Assembly (NCBI GenBank): GCA_038496445.1
Contig: JALMLS010000455.1
Location: 930,001-994,000, forward strand
Direction: 5' to 3'
Length of the DNA: 64,000 nt
Source: Trichosphaerium sp. ATCC 40318
Lineage: Eukaryota > Discosea > Flabellinia > Trichosidae
Shown piece by piece: positions 23,410-34,199 of this stretch. Position 1 is the first letter of the stretch; the number at the start of each line of letters is the position of its first letter. A program made the position numbers and the translations under genes. Below the pieces are notes generated by a model. The model was not told the DNA's origin. It did not search any database and saw only the letters and a program-made list of their open reading frames with translations.

Positions 23410-23687
23410 AGTGGTAGTTTGACAGGATACAGAAAAAATAGAAATCGACTTATGTAGGTTAAGGCAATTCACAAACTATAAAACGAAGCTCCAAGTCAAT
23501 GGTGTAACACACCAAACCTTGATCATCATCCTCACCTATTTGTAGTTCGCTGGAAACTTATTTTAGCTACAGCAGTGACTGTCGTGAATGTAGTTTTAAT
23601 TATCACTCTAACCGTGTACTAACTCAAAAAGTTATGGATAGTACAATTTGTTTGACTGTGAGCACTTGGCTAGCCTTTGAAAAGGTA
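23410..23687. other. Short intergenic region upstream of the ML gene
   Basis: No gene recognised. It ends at the left target-site duplication of the MITE. Confidence 0.3.
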
Positions 23688-23695
23688 ACAAGGAG

Positions 23696-23912
23696 GGGAT
23701 ATAGTTTTTTCTGAAAACAAAAATTAGAAAGTGTAGAAAGATGCATAGCTAGGGCAGTCCACTAAACTAGAAAGCGCCTGGTTCACTTACGGTCGGGTCC
23801 TCGCTGTGCTCGGAACTAGAATCCGACCTTCGTTCACATATAGTGATCCATTGGTGCGTATAGGCATTCGGTTTTTGTATCGAATTCTATTTTTTCGAAT
23901 TTTATCTTTCCG
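23696..23912 (-). mobile_element. hAT-like MITE, copy A
   Basis: 217 bp flanked by a perfect 8-bp direct repeat ACAAGGAG (23688-23695 and 23913-23920). The interior is the reverse complement of the element at 35486-35738, with about 90% identity over the central 150 bp by eye (for example AAGATGCATAGCTAGGGCAG). This copy has lost part of one terminal inverted repeat by a roughly 10-bp internal deletion near 23717. There is no coding capacity. An 8-bp target duplication is typical of hAT transposons. Confidence 0.85.
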
Positions 23913-23920
23913 ACAAGGAG

Positions 23921-25691
23921 ACATGTAACGCATCATCGTGAATGCTGTACTCGCGTATTGTTTCTGGGTTGTACACCATCACGTTCATTAAATTCAAAGG
24001 TGTGCCAACTTGCATATTGTGATCATAACTTATTACCTTTTTGTCATCTGAGAAATTTTTTTGTTTGTACATATTTATTCAATTTACAGATAGCACGTCA
24101 TAGGCAACATGTGGCCTTACTTTCATTTGATTTTTCAAGTTATTTTTCTCGTACATTGAGATATTTCGTAGTAAAGGATCATCGAATATGAATTTTTATC
24201 ACGTGCTTTTGGAAGCCTGTTGAAACTATCTTACTATCACAATTTTCGGGTTGCTATCCATAAAGAGACCACGTGGATAAGTAAAATTTATTCACATGAC
24301 AATTTACATCAAGGGAGGTTCAAAGAAGATTGTTAGCGAAATGAAAGAGAAAGCCAGTCTTGGTGTTGTAGTTGGTAAGAAAAAGGGAAGGAAAAAGCGA
24401 TGATTACAAGAAGATGATATTACGCACTACGGGATTCAAAACTGAAAGAACAAAGCAGTTGTGCAACTGTAACAAAAAAATAAAACGAAAAAAAATATTG
24501 TACCAAGCATGCTGTTGTTGCTGTTGTTTCTTAACAAATTTAGCGTGCCCACGCGACTATAGATCTTTAGCGTATTTATGATTAGCTAGCAAAGCAGGTA
24601 TCTAACTGCAAGGAAATCTCAAGCTGAATTTGATCAGCCTGACATTATCTGAAACAAGGCTTAAGGCATTTGAATTCTCATTGTATCTATTGTGAGCGAA
24701 CCAAAGTCTATTGAGGTCGTTAATCTATGCAGTACGCGAACGGTTGCCAAAAGGTAAACTAGGTCGGAAAGCGCTAGTATATTCTATGGGTCACAACGAG
24801 TTGATGAGCCATGCTTACGAGTTTTTAACTGTGATCGCTTGGTGCAGAACCAGCTCGAAAGAGCTTATTAAGTATTGTGAATCTAAGAGGTACGCGTTGT
24901 GGCTCTTGCTAATGCATTAGAGTCCGCCAAAGAAAGGCAAACGCTATTTTGAACTAAAAGCGCGCCAAAAAGGTTACAATGGCACTACAGTTATACTACT
25001 ATGTCTTATATTACATACAAGCCTGTTTGAGAGCTAAAGTCAACAGAAAATCGGTAACGGTACGATCACGTTTTTTTGAAACCGAAAAGGCAGGTAACAG
25101 GTTCAAACCGTCGCCAACGCTATGATTCACTTCCGTTATAAAATCGAGGCACATTTTGAGCGACAAGAGCTTGAGAGAAGCCACAACGGAAAGATCAACC
25201 TTTTTTTGGATCAGAACAACACAAAAACACCTCACTTTACATTAATAACATACCGCCAGTAAATAAAGGTTGATTACGCAAATTCTCGGTTCTTATTTTT
25301 ATTCATTGTCTTTCTATCCATTATAAATATAGACTAGTATCAAAATACGCGTAGAAGACACCATATGGGAACGCAGAAACCACTGTAAGTTGCATTTAAC
25401 TATTTTTTCGAATTTCACTTTTTTTCACATTTGTTTCTCAACAAGACACTCCCGATTTACTTCATAACTCCACATCTTAAAACCCAGCTTCGAAATCCGT
25501 TTATCTACTACCGATTGGACTTGATATGCTTATATTACCGTGTACAACACACTGGACTGGTTTTTGAGAAAATCGTAGCAAACCACAATTTTTTTGCAAC
25601 AAGAAATTACTTGGTTAAAAGAAAAATGTATTTTTTTATCTAGTGGAAGCATAAGAATACTACAACTATAATATCTATACTTCTGCTTGAC
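23921..25691. other. Gene-poor region
   Basis: About 1.8 kb without a recognisable gene. Only short ORFs with no splice-consistent partners are seen. CACGTG palindromes at about 24200 and 24270. Confidence 0.3.
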
Positions 25692-25961
25692 ATGTCAAGA
25701 CTACTCCGAGCAGTGCGAAAGTACGCTCGTAAAAAATACGATTCTCTACTGGGCAGACCATTAGTGATTAAAGTCACGGTCACAGTCCCTAAAAGCATCC
25801 TGGTTAATACCAGACCAAACTACACCTACGCTCTGACTTGGGACCCACAGGTAGAAGACCTCTACTACCCACCTACAGGCGTATCAAATATCATAATGAT
25901 ATCCAGCTATGACATAGATCTAGCAAAAATGGCATTCGAAGGCGGAAGCCCAAGAATGTGA
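25692..25961 (+). CDS. Hypothetical 89-residue ORF
   Basis: ORF beginning MSRLLRAVRKYARKKYDSLL, with a basic N-terminal helix and then a beta-rich stretch (VIKVTVTVPKSILV). Its codons are richer in G and C than those of neighbouring genes. The stop is followed directly by an A-rich run, as in a retrocopied or LINE-derived sequence. I do not recognise a family, and it may not be expressed. Confidence 0.35.
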   Translation: MSRLLRAVRKYARKKYDSLLGRPLVIKVTVTVPKSILVNTRPNYTYALTWDPQVEDLYYPPTGVSNIIMISSYDIDLAKMAFEGGSPRM

Positions 25962-26029
25962 AAAACAAAAAACAAAAAAAAAAAAAACAAAAAAAAAACC
26001 AAAAAAAAACAAAAAAAAAAAACAAAAAA
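25962..26029 (+). repeat. A-rich tract (A with scattered C)
   Basis: About 68 bases made almost entirely of A runs separated by single or double C. It directly follows the stop of the ORF before it. This may be a retroposition tail or a simple microsatellite. Confidence 0.8.
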
Positions 26030-26269
26030 ATTTTGCTAGAAAATCCTTTACAACACCAAGCGTGTGTTGCAACCTTTTTAAAATTGAAATATTCTTCAAA
26101 TCCAGTTATCGCTTTCTCCACTTTTGCTTGGCAATGAAACAACCATCTGAACGGCTGTACATCGTCTCAACACATTAAAATATACCTAGATACCTCACTC
26201 ACAGAGTCAGGGTTATTATCTCTTGTCAAACATCTTAAGTTTATTGAGATAGTAGATATGGACCAAATT

Positions 26270-26770
26270 ACATATGTATACAGTCACTAGCTGGAATACC
26301 ATATAAAACTACATGATAAAAAAGATATAGATCATACGCTGGTTTGGATATCTGGAGTACACACTATATACATATCTAAAAACCAAATTACAGATGAAGA
26401 CATTACAGCATTAGCTGGTGTACATTCCATAAATTTATCTTGGTGTGACCTCATTACAGATGTTGGCATTTCAGCATTAGCTGGTGTACATACTATAGAC
26501 ATAAGTTATACGTCAGTAAAAGATAAGGTATTTCAGCACTGGCTGATGTACACAGCATAAAGTTACATGAAACATCAGTCACTTAGGGCATTTCGGCACT
26601 GGTTGGTGTAAAGAGCATTCAACTTTGGGGTTGTAAGGAAATCACAGGGTCTTGTATGAAATACCTTGTTGGTGTGCACACTACTGATCTATCAAACACA
26701 AAAGCAACAGATGATTGGCTTGTTCCACTTAAAAGGTTGAAGTATTACATTGTTGGGTGTAAGGAAATTA
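26270..26770 (+). pseudogene. Leucine-rich-repeat gene relic
   Basis: Repeating units of about 23 residues can be read in shifting frames, for example ALAGVHSINLSWCDLITD, ALAGVHTIDISYTSV and YLVGVHTTDLSNTKATDD. The consensus L-GVH-I-LS---ITD-GISAL matches LRR proteins common in amoebae. Several stops and frame changes occur between units, and there is no start region. The last unit runs in frame into the RING fragment. Confidence 0.65.
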
Positions 26771-27017
26771 AAGTATGTTATGTCCATAAAGTGGATTGCG
26801 TCTTGCTCAACTGCGGTACGAGATTTTTTATTGTCCAGTCTTTTTTTTTGGTAATGCATGGGTTTGTTTGACCCTTGTTTGTTTAGGTCACCAAGGCCTT
26901 TGCCAAGGATGCGCAACAAAGCTTGATCAATGCCCTTGGTATAAGCTACCTGTAGAACGAAGGTATACAGGGTTTAGAAATAGAACCGATTGTACAGAAT
27001 TCAAAAAAAAATATTAA
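26771..27017 (+). pseudogene. Truncated RING-finger 3' exons (duplicated from the 57.9 kb gene)
   Basis: The sequence is the duplicated 3' end of the transmembrane RING gene at 57909-59782: KVCYVHKVDCVLLNCG, an intron, then HQGLCQGCATKLDQCPW. Compared with the parent, the last zinc-ligand Cys is Tyr (CPWY instead of CPWC), and a small deletion after LPVER changes the frame and the C-terminus. It sits directly after the LRR relic, which gives a chimeric LRR-RING reading frame of 26656-26871. It came along with the MRCP3/MRCP4 duplication. Confidence 0.75.
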
Positions 27018-27188
27018 TCTTCAAGCTAAAACGAAGACTTTGGTTTATTGAGAACAAAGGTGAACATTGTACTGTCCTGTTCTATCCCTGAAAAGTTAGT
27101 CGGTACTCAATGAAAGGGGTTCGTAGCATATAAAGTCTAGTGAAATCGCTATGATCTGTGATATGTTTGTAGTTAAACTTGGGCTTGC

Positions 27189-30100
27189 TTACAAGTCTAG
27201 TACATCTGCAGGATTATCTGTGACTGAAACATTCTTGTATTTCTTTTTGAGGTACTTGACTTTTGCTTTGTTTCCTAGATTCAAAAGATGAGCGTATTTA
27301 ACATCAAATACAATTGATTGTTGTATTACACATACCACAAAACACAAGAATAGGTATTTTACTCCATTTCTTATTTTGCTTAATTATACTTTTCACCAAG
27401 TGCTCTGCTGCATTCTCATCTCCATCACCTTTACGGTACCTATTTGTTATAATACGTAGCCTGTTGTTACAATATCCTTTAAACTTTTGAAGCCAATCCA
27501 AAACCTCTGAGGATGATGTCATTGGCAAAACCTTCCGAGTGTTAGTACCCTTCAACATATTCTATTTGGTTTATGTACCTCTGTTTTCTTTGGCCGAGCT
27601 TTTAATAGTGTTGCAATATTTTTGTTCTCATTGGATAAGTTATCATCAACCCATAAGATGAGACACTTTGCATCTCTGTACTTGATGTTGAGCTGTTTCA
27701 GATTGATAGTGTTTGTGCTTTGATAATAAACAAGGTATCTCGGAAGAATCTGTTAAAAGGATAGTTAGAAGCAACTGCCAAAGGGTTATTAAGAAGAATA
27801 TGAGGTTTGTACTTGTTTGTTGGAGAATACAACAATTTCATCAAAGTCTGGTTTTTCATGTTTTTTACAAGGATAGCAAACGCGAGCACTTCCTTGTTTT
27901 TTAACAATAGCATAGTGTGAATCATATCCATCCTATTTTTACATTGTTAGCCTAATGGGTAATTTCAATGGATTACCTTGCATCCTTTCCCATACAGGCT
28001 GTTTGGATCACAAGGGTCAGGAAACTCAGTAGCTGGATAAGGTTTTCCCATCATCACCCACGATATCAACATACAAGGAGTATCTGTCTTGTTCCACTCA
28101 GCATACACCTTTCCTACAACAACTCTATTGTTAACTCCGAACATGACTAATAGCAGGTACCGTAATTGGGGTATTGTGTAAAGTAGGTACCTTTCCCTTT
28201 GTTAAATTATTAGAGATAAGGTGTTGAAAGGTAAGGTTTTTAAATGTAGTACCAAAGAATCCTTTGTCTTTCTTGTCTTTTGACTTTGTTGGGTCTCTGA
28301 AGTTGTTTGTTGCAATTAAGAAACTGGTATCCTATGCGTGCGTATAAGTAGCATACTTAATATGACGACAGTACCTGTGTTGTACCATGAAACCCACCAA
28401 TGAGATTGATTTGCTCATTACCAGAAACACGAAGAGTGTAGTTTTTTAAATGGTTCATTGTCCGTTCTTGTGCTTCAATTATATTTTTATCAACTGCACT
28501 CAAACTGCTATCGCTAATATCTAAATGATGGATTAATAAGAATTACTAGCAAATGTTCACAATCACTTACCTGAAGATTTAGATTGAAGTACTTTAGCAA
28601 CGAGCTGTTCATATTTTTTTTGGAATGCAGCTTCAAGTGTTTGATTGTCAAAGAATACAATCTTTTCAAGTTTAAAGAACGACTCACTCTCAGTACCCAT
28701 AAACTTGTAGAACATATTGCGAGCTCTCAAGTACTCATCACAACGCTCCTTTTTAGATCAGTCAGCAAAGATGAAATACAAAGTCAGAAAAAGTGTTACA
28801 CATACTTTGGTTGTTTCGTTGCTTGCGAGAGAAGTCCATCTCAAACCTGGATACTTTTTCTTGTTCTCTTTCCAATCACCTTGTTTTAAAAATCGTTCAC
28901 CATGAAGACTGCTCCACAAGCTATTGTGGCTTATTGTGAGTACAGGAAAGCCCTTTTTCAAGTGAGAGGCAGTGACAATATCTCCTATCAGATTGTTGTA
29001 AGTAAAGTTGACCTTCACATTGTGGTTACCTGTTTGTTCAAACTTATATGGAGTTTTTATAGCAACAACAACGTGACCGTTTTGAATACTTGCAGGGCAT
29101 AGCTGAACTTGTTTACCTTCCAATGGTGCTAAGTATGATCCAATACATTTCTAAACATAGATGAATACTTAACTATGATATTGCTATTGTACCTTCCATA
29201 ACCACGGCACCTTGCCTCTGATCACAATGTTTATGGCAAGGTTATTATAGTACAGCACAATTGTGTTACCATAAAAATCATTCAATACAATCAGATTTGA
29301 AAATAGGCGGAACTCTTTGTTGTGGAACTCTAGATAATTTTGTAAGCATAAATACAACATTATTTCGGTGCTTTCCTCTTAATCTTGTTTGCAAGTTATT
29401 AAACACATCTATTGACAATTCTGGAGAAGTAAATTGATAAGCCAAGAACTTTGAAACAGTTGATATGTGCTCATATTTGTCGGTAAGTGACTAAAGGTTG
29501 TTTAGCAACAATAACAATAAACAAGAAAGCAAAGAAAAAATTGAGAAAAAAAACCAAAAGAGAACACGTGACTAAACGTACTATTTTTTGAGTCTTTGAA
29601 TTTTTCTTGATTGTTTCAATCGTCTTGGTCTCAAAACTATCATCTTTTTTAGGTATGAATGATAGTAACCTCCACTCTGTTGCCAACTTGCTCAAGTAAA
29701 ACACTTCAGAAAATATGGATAATTCCTCATTTCTATTTTTAACTAGATTGATACTGGACTCCTTTTCTGTCACAGGTGGAAAGTACAACATATCAGCTTT
29801 TGGCAATAATGAAATTATGATGTATCCATCTGAGCCGTACACTTTCTAACCACAATAAGTAAATAATGTACCAAAAAAAAAACATGTTACGAAGTGTTAC
29901 CTTTTCTTCTTTTGTCAAGCGAACACAAAATGACAGTTCAACCAAGAATCTCATCACTTGCTTCACTTCAACCATTGTACACTTTTTGAATACTTTTGAG
30001 ATGCGATAATGGGCCTCTGCATCTGTGAATACAGCACAGTGATTTCGAGAATTGTCATTCAATAGTCTGTTCAGGTGTTCTGTAGGAGCAACAAAGACAC

Positions 30101-32379
30101 TCATAATACGAGATAGAATGGGAGGGTCTAAACACAACATGTACGATGACTAGAGGATAATTAAATCAAATTCAAGTGCATAGAAAAGGTTTTAGGTAAG
30201 CAGTACCTCATCAAACATAATGCTACCAATAGAGTGAAGGTAATTTAACGAAGCAACCAACTCAATTGGAGCCATTTTACAAGTTTCAGGTAATAATTTG
30301 ATGACTTGTTCACTATTTTCATGTTATTCATCAGTGTTTCTGTATGATACTTCAACGTACATTGATATGATGTTACCCTTCAATCTATCTTTTTTCACAA
30401 CTGCTTTCTTTAATGCTTTTTGTACTTTGTCATAAAGAGTTGGTACTTTTGGGTATTGTGACTTCATGTATTTTGCTTGATGCTTCAATTGCTTTTCAAG
30501 ATCAGAGATACCTTTTGAAACAACATTAGGAGCCTTGCTTAGTTAAAATAAAACGAGTACCGTCTAAGCAAAACACAAGGTACACTGATGATTTCATCTG
30601 ATTGAAGGAGTATAGTGCTTTTTTATTGTCTTCTAGGTCTCCTGCATGAATATCCAACTTGGATCCATATACTATCACTGAGTAGAATGTTCCATCTTGT
30701 CCACGCAAAAACTTACTAAGGGTATGAACCCAGTGCTTAAGGTGCTTCTTTTGTTCTACAATTGATAGCGATAAGTCGATCTAAAAATAAATATTGATAA
30801 GAAAAGGTTTGAACACGTGGTTTTAGGATCTTACAACAATGACGTAAATAGCAAGTTGTTTTGCGAAAAAATACTTGTGAAGTCCTTTGTATTCCATCTG
30901 TCCAGCAAAGTCTAAAACAGTGAATGATAAATTACCATATCTAATATGTATGTCAGTATAACATCTAAATATATTATTATCAAACACACAATAGAGAAGA
31001 GGTATCAAAGCCAACTGTTGAATCAACACTGTCATCTTTTTCGCCTGACAACATCTTTACTAAAGTTGTCTTTCCTAATATTTACGTTAATGTAAAGAAA
31101 CTCATATTGCTTGAGGATACCTGATCCTCCATGACCCACAACCAACAATTTTGCTTTCAGTTGCTTCATGTATTCATATTCTGTGTGATCCATACCAGAA
31201 GCAATAGTTGATGGCTTTTTTTGAGGGGACAACATTTTGTAATATTCAGTTTGAAATTGTTTTTTTGTAATGTTGTTTATCTTTATTGGTATCACACGTG
31301 CCCCTGGAATCTCACGTGCTACAGTTGTAACTAAGGTATTAATGTGAGTGCACAGTTAAATATGAGAACACTATTGGTATGTACCTTGATGTAATGATAT
31401 CTCAGGGTCATGTAAACAAAGATCATAAACAAATACCACATCACAGGCACAATTGTTTTCATCTGTGTATTGTCTTATCCGTTTGACAACTCGAGTGAAC
31501 ATCTCTTTTGCAACGATCTCAAAAATTAAAGATTTTTGATATGATATTTTGAAACTGTCATTTGGTAAAGTAAAAACCGTGGAAGCTACAAACCAGTCAT
31601 TCAGCTTTTTGAAATACTTGTTATCTTCTGAAAATACATGCACATCTTTAACGTCTGTGGATGTACTTTTGGCGCAAATTATTGGCATTTTGAAAAAGGC
31701 GTGTTGATTGGGTTCTCCAGAAATCTTGGTATCTGCCGGATTAAGAAACTTATTGTGCAAAAAGTCACCAATGTATTTTACGCCATCTGCCGAATAATAC
31801 TCTCCTTTTCCTGTTCTCTTGCCATCCACAAAGTCACCGATGTATTTGGTACCATCTGGCCAATGATACTCTCCTTTTCCTGTTCTCTTGCCATCTACAA
31901 AGTCACCGATGTATTTTTCGCCATTTGGTGAATAATACTCTCCTTTTCCTGTTATCTTGCCATCCGCAAAGTCACCGATGTATTTGGTACCATCTAGCCA
32001 ATAATACTCCCCTTTTCCTGTTATCTTGCCATCCACAAAGTCACCAATGTATTTGGTACCATCTAGGCAATAAAACTCTCCTTTTCCTGTTCTCTTGCCA
32101 TCCACAAAGTCACCGATATATGTGGTACCATTTTCATAACCTATACGTATTTTTGGTAATCATCACATAAAACACTCTCTTACCACTAACATCGTTATCA
32201 CAGTACCATGTCTGTTCGCCTTTACCATGTCGGATACCATTTTTTAAAGTCCCTTTGTAAAAACAACCCTCATCCAGAACGAATATTTTACCTACATAAG
32301 GATTATTGATAACAACTTCAAAAAAAAAAAGCCGCTTACCAAAAACCAAAAGATCGCCACAAGCGGATTTAATTTCCAT
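27189..32379 (-). CDS. MRCP3: MORN-Roc-COR-PARP-receiver-like gene with frameshift
   Basis: Start ATG 32379 (MEIKSACGD), stop at 27189. It has the same layout and intron positions as MRCP4, with an additional early exon (CFYKGTLKNGIRHGKGEQTW) and a 43-nt intron absent from MRCP2. It has the shortest MORN array: 5 full units (31785-32125). Roc has an intact Walker A after intron removal (GHGGSG|KTTLVKML), DFAGQ and GSKLD. In the post-COR exon an extra base near 29335 shifts the frame and leads to a TGA about 50 bases on, before the PARP module. The PARP and receiver-like parts remain readable downstream (GFHGT, G-YFT, DEIVVF, ILWVDDN). It may be a recent pseudogene, a truncated MORN-Roc-COR protein, or an assembly error. 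Confidence 0.75.
28135..28160 (-). other. 26-nt intron inside the PARP module of MRCP3
   Basis: Starts GTACCTG and ends CGGAG on the minus strand. It sits exactly where the other copies have 28- and 31-nt segments, and removal joins NY to VNNRVVVGK in frame. Confidence 0.6.
31785..32130 (-). repeat. 69-bp tandem repeat encoding MORN units (MRCP3)
   Basis: Five full MORN units and one partial unit of the KYIGDFVDGKRTGKGEYYW type. The first unit after the intron begins TTYIGDF. Confidence 0.85.
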
Positions 32380-33010
32380 TGTTTACGATCAACCGCAAAC
32401 GACACAAAAATCTACTGACTGTGCTTTGTAGTTCGCTAAAGAAAAACCATTACACAAATTTACGAAAAATTCACTAAAAATAAATGTGCACGTGAAAGTT
32501 TATGAAATAGAAAAAAGTCTTTTCCAATGATAGCCAAATAACTTGTACCTTGTAAAACAATGTAGTTAACACTTCTACGTATGTTAAAAGCGTCTAAGTT
32601 GGTTACGTGAGGATATACACCAAAAACCCTACAAAGCGTCAGGACAGAGTTTGTAATCGCCCGCTCTTAACAAGACGCGAAGGCGACAGAGTTCTAAAAA
32701 ACTAAACCAGGCAAAACCCAAGACGAAGATTAGCGTTTAAAATTTCAAGCGTAAACCCAAGAAACATTAGTGTTTAAAATTTGTGTACCTGAATAAGACT
32801 TCAAACCAATAGACCGTGTTTGCTATTGTGTAATGACGTGATTTGTTTACTAATGTTGACGGTTCGAACAAAACGGTTTACGGTCCATCACTGTGCTAAA
32901 TTAGTGAACCCACATAAAAGGGTTTATTTTGAAAGGATCGTTCGCGAGTTCGAAAATAGGTTTTCAGGTGAGTTTGAAATAAATTTAGTTTTTCTTTGCG
33001 TTTTGCGTAG
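32380..33010 (-). promoter_or_regulatory. Duplicated upstream region of MRCP3
   Basis: Reverse-complement counterpart of the blocks before MRCP2 and MRCP4. The proximal CACGTG at about 32490 is kept. The distal one, conserved before MRCP1, 2 and 4, is changed to CACGTC (near 32836). Confidence 0.5.
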
Positions 33011-34199
33011 GGAATAAGAGCTCAATTGCTATCCCAGTGGAGTATTTGGTCACCAAAACGAGGGACTTAAATCAATAAAACACGCATTGTTCTTGTAACG
33101 CAGAACAATAAATTGTTTTGAAGGATCAGAAGATTATAAACAGAATCAACTGCAATGACAAGTAGCAGGTAGTAATTTTCGACAAGCCTGTGTACAGGAA
33201 ACTGCTTTCGGAATACCAAGTCACCTTTCGCTGAAGTTTGCTCGGGTACTACTTTATTGTGTCGTGAATATCTTTAATCCTTGGCTCAGTAACGCTATAG
33301 TGGTAGCTTCAGTAATTTCTATAGACATTTAGACAATTTATAATTGTAGTTTTTTCCAACTTGTGCTCTAGGCCATCTGACATTCTCAAGGTTGACAAAT
33401 ATCTCAAAACTCAAATCAGTTATTTGAGTACTAGTAAATCTCAAACGTTGTCAAAGTGTTTTTAGACAAAGTATGCTAACGCTGATAAGGATAGCTAACG
33501 AACAATTAGGAATAGTATCTAGGGGGAGGTCAATCAAAGAATACAATAAACTAGCGTATATATTTTGCAAGAACAAAAGGATTGTAGAAACAGGCAATAC
33601 CATCAAAGGGAATGATAGAACTGGCAAGATTAGGAGATAAACGTCAAACACAAGTGGAAAATTAAATAGTTTTTAACGAACGAGGAGGACGAAAAGAATT
33701 AAAGTTAAAGGAGAACCCAAGGATACGTCACGAAGAAAGGCCTTTGTACAGGACATACAAGGAGTCAAATAGAAGTGGAAAGCATAGCAAAGAGGGTCAT
33801 CAAAATGTTCAGTGCAATTATACAACAAAAAAAAGAGGATGGCATATACGTAAAATGCTTACATAAGATGGAAATGGTGATACATCTCACAGTCTCTCAT
33901 TTGCAAGAAGCTTTAAAGTGCTAGATAGAACATAAATAAACAATTCCACACAGACATCCCAACTACCCAGGTAGGAATGCGATTTAAGATGCTGTAGGAA
34001 AATGTCTGTGTATAAAAAATTGACAGTAACAACGAATCCGATTTGCTGCTGTTGTCTAAATAGAGTATTCTGTATCCATCATCTTTCTAGAAGACATCGT
34101 AAATATCACGTGACTTGCTTCTCCTTAATTTTGATTTGAAAGTTTTCTGTGAAGCAGAACCTTTTAGTGTGACACTGTAGATCACTCAACGATCTTACA
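33011..34199. other. Intergenic region containing a Rho-gene fragment
   Basis: No complete gene. Apart from the short Rho-derived piece near 33.3 kb, I see no coding signal. CACGTG at about 34109. Confidence 0.3.
33282..33340 (-). pseudogene. Fragment of the last exon of a Rho-family GTPase
   Basis: On the minus strand, about 55 bp closely match the last exon of the Rho gene at 47493-48784, encoding an ITEATT-ALLSQG string and preceded by the same GTCTATAG-like acceptor. Similarity fades after the SQG position and the CAAX end is missing. This is a short duplicated relic. Confidence 0.6.

Noticed and set aside
25085-25110. GGTTCAAACC, similar to a tRNA B box
   Set aside because: No A box or cloverleaf could be built around it; no tRNA gene was found in the window.
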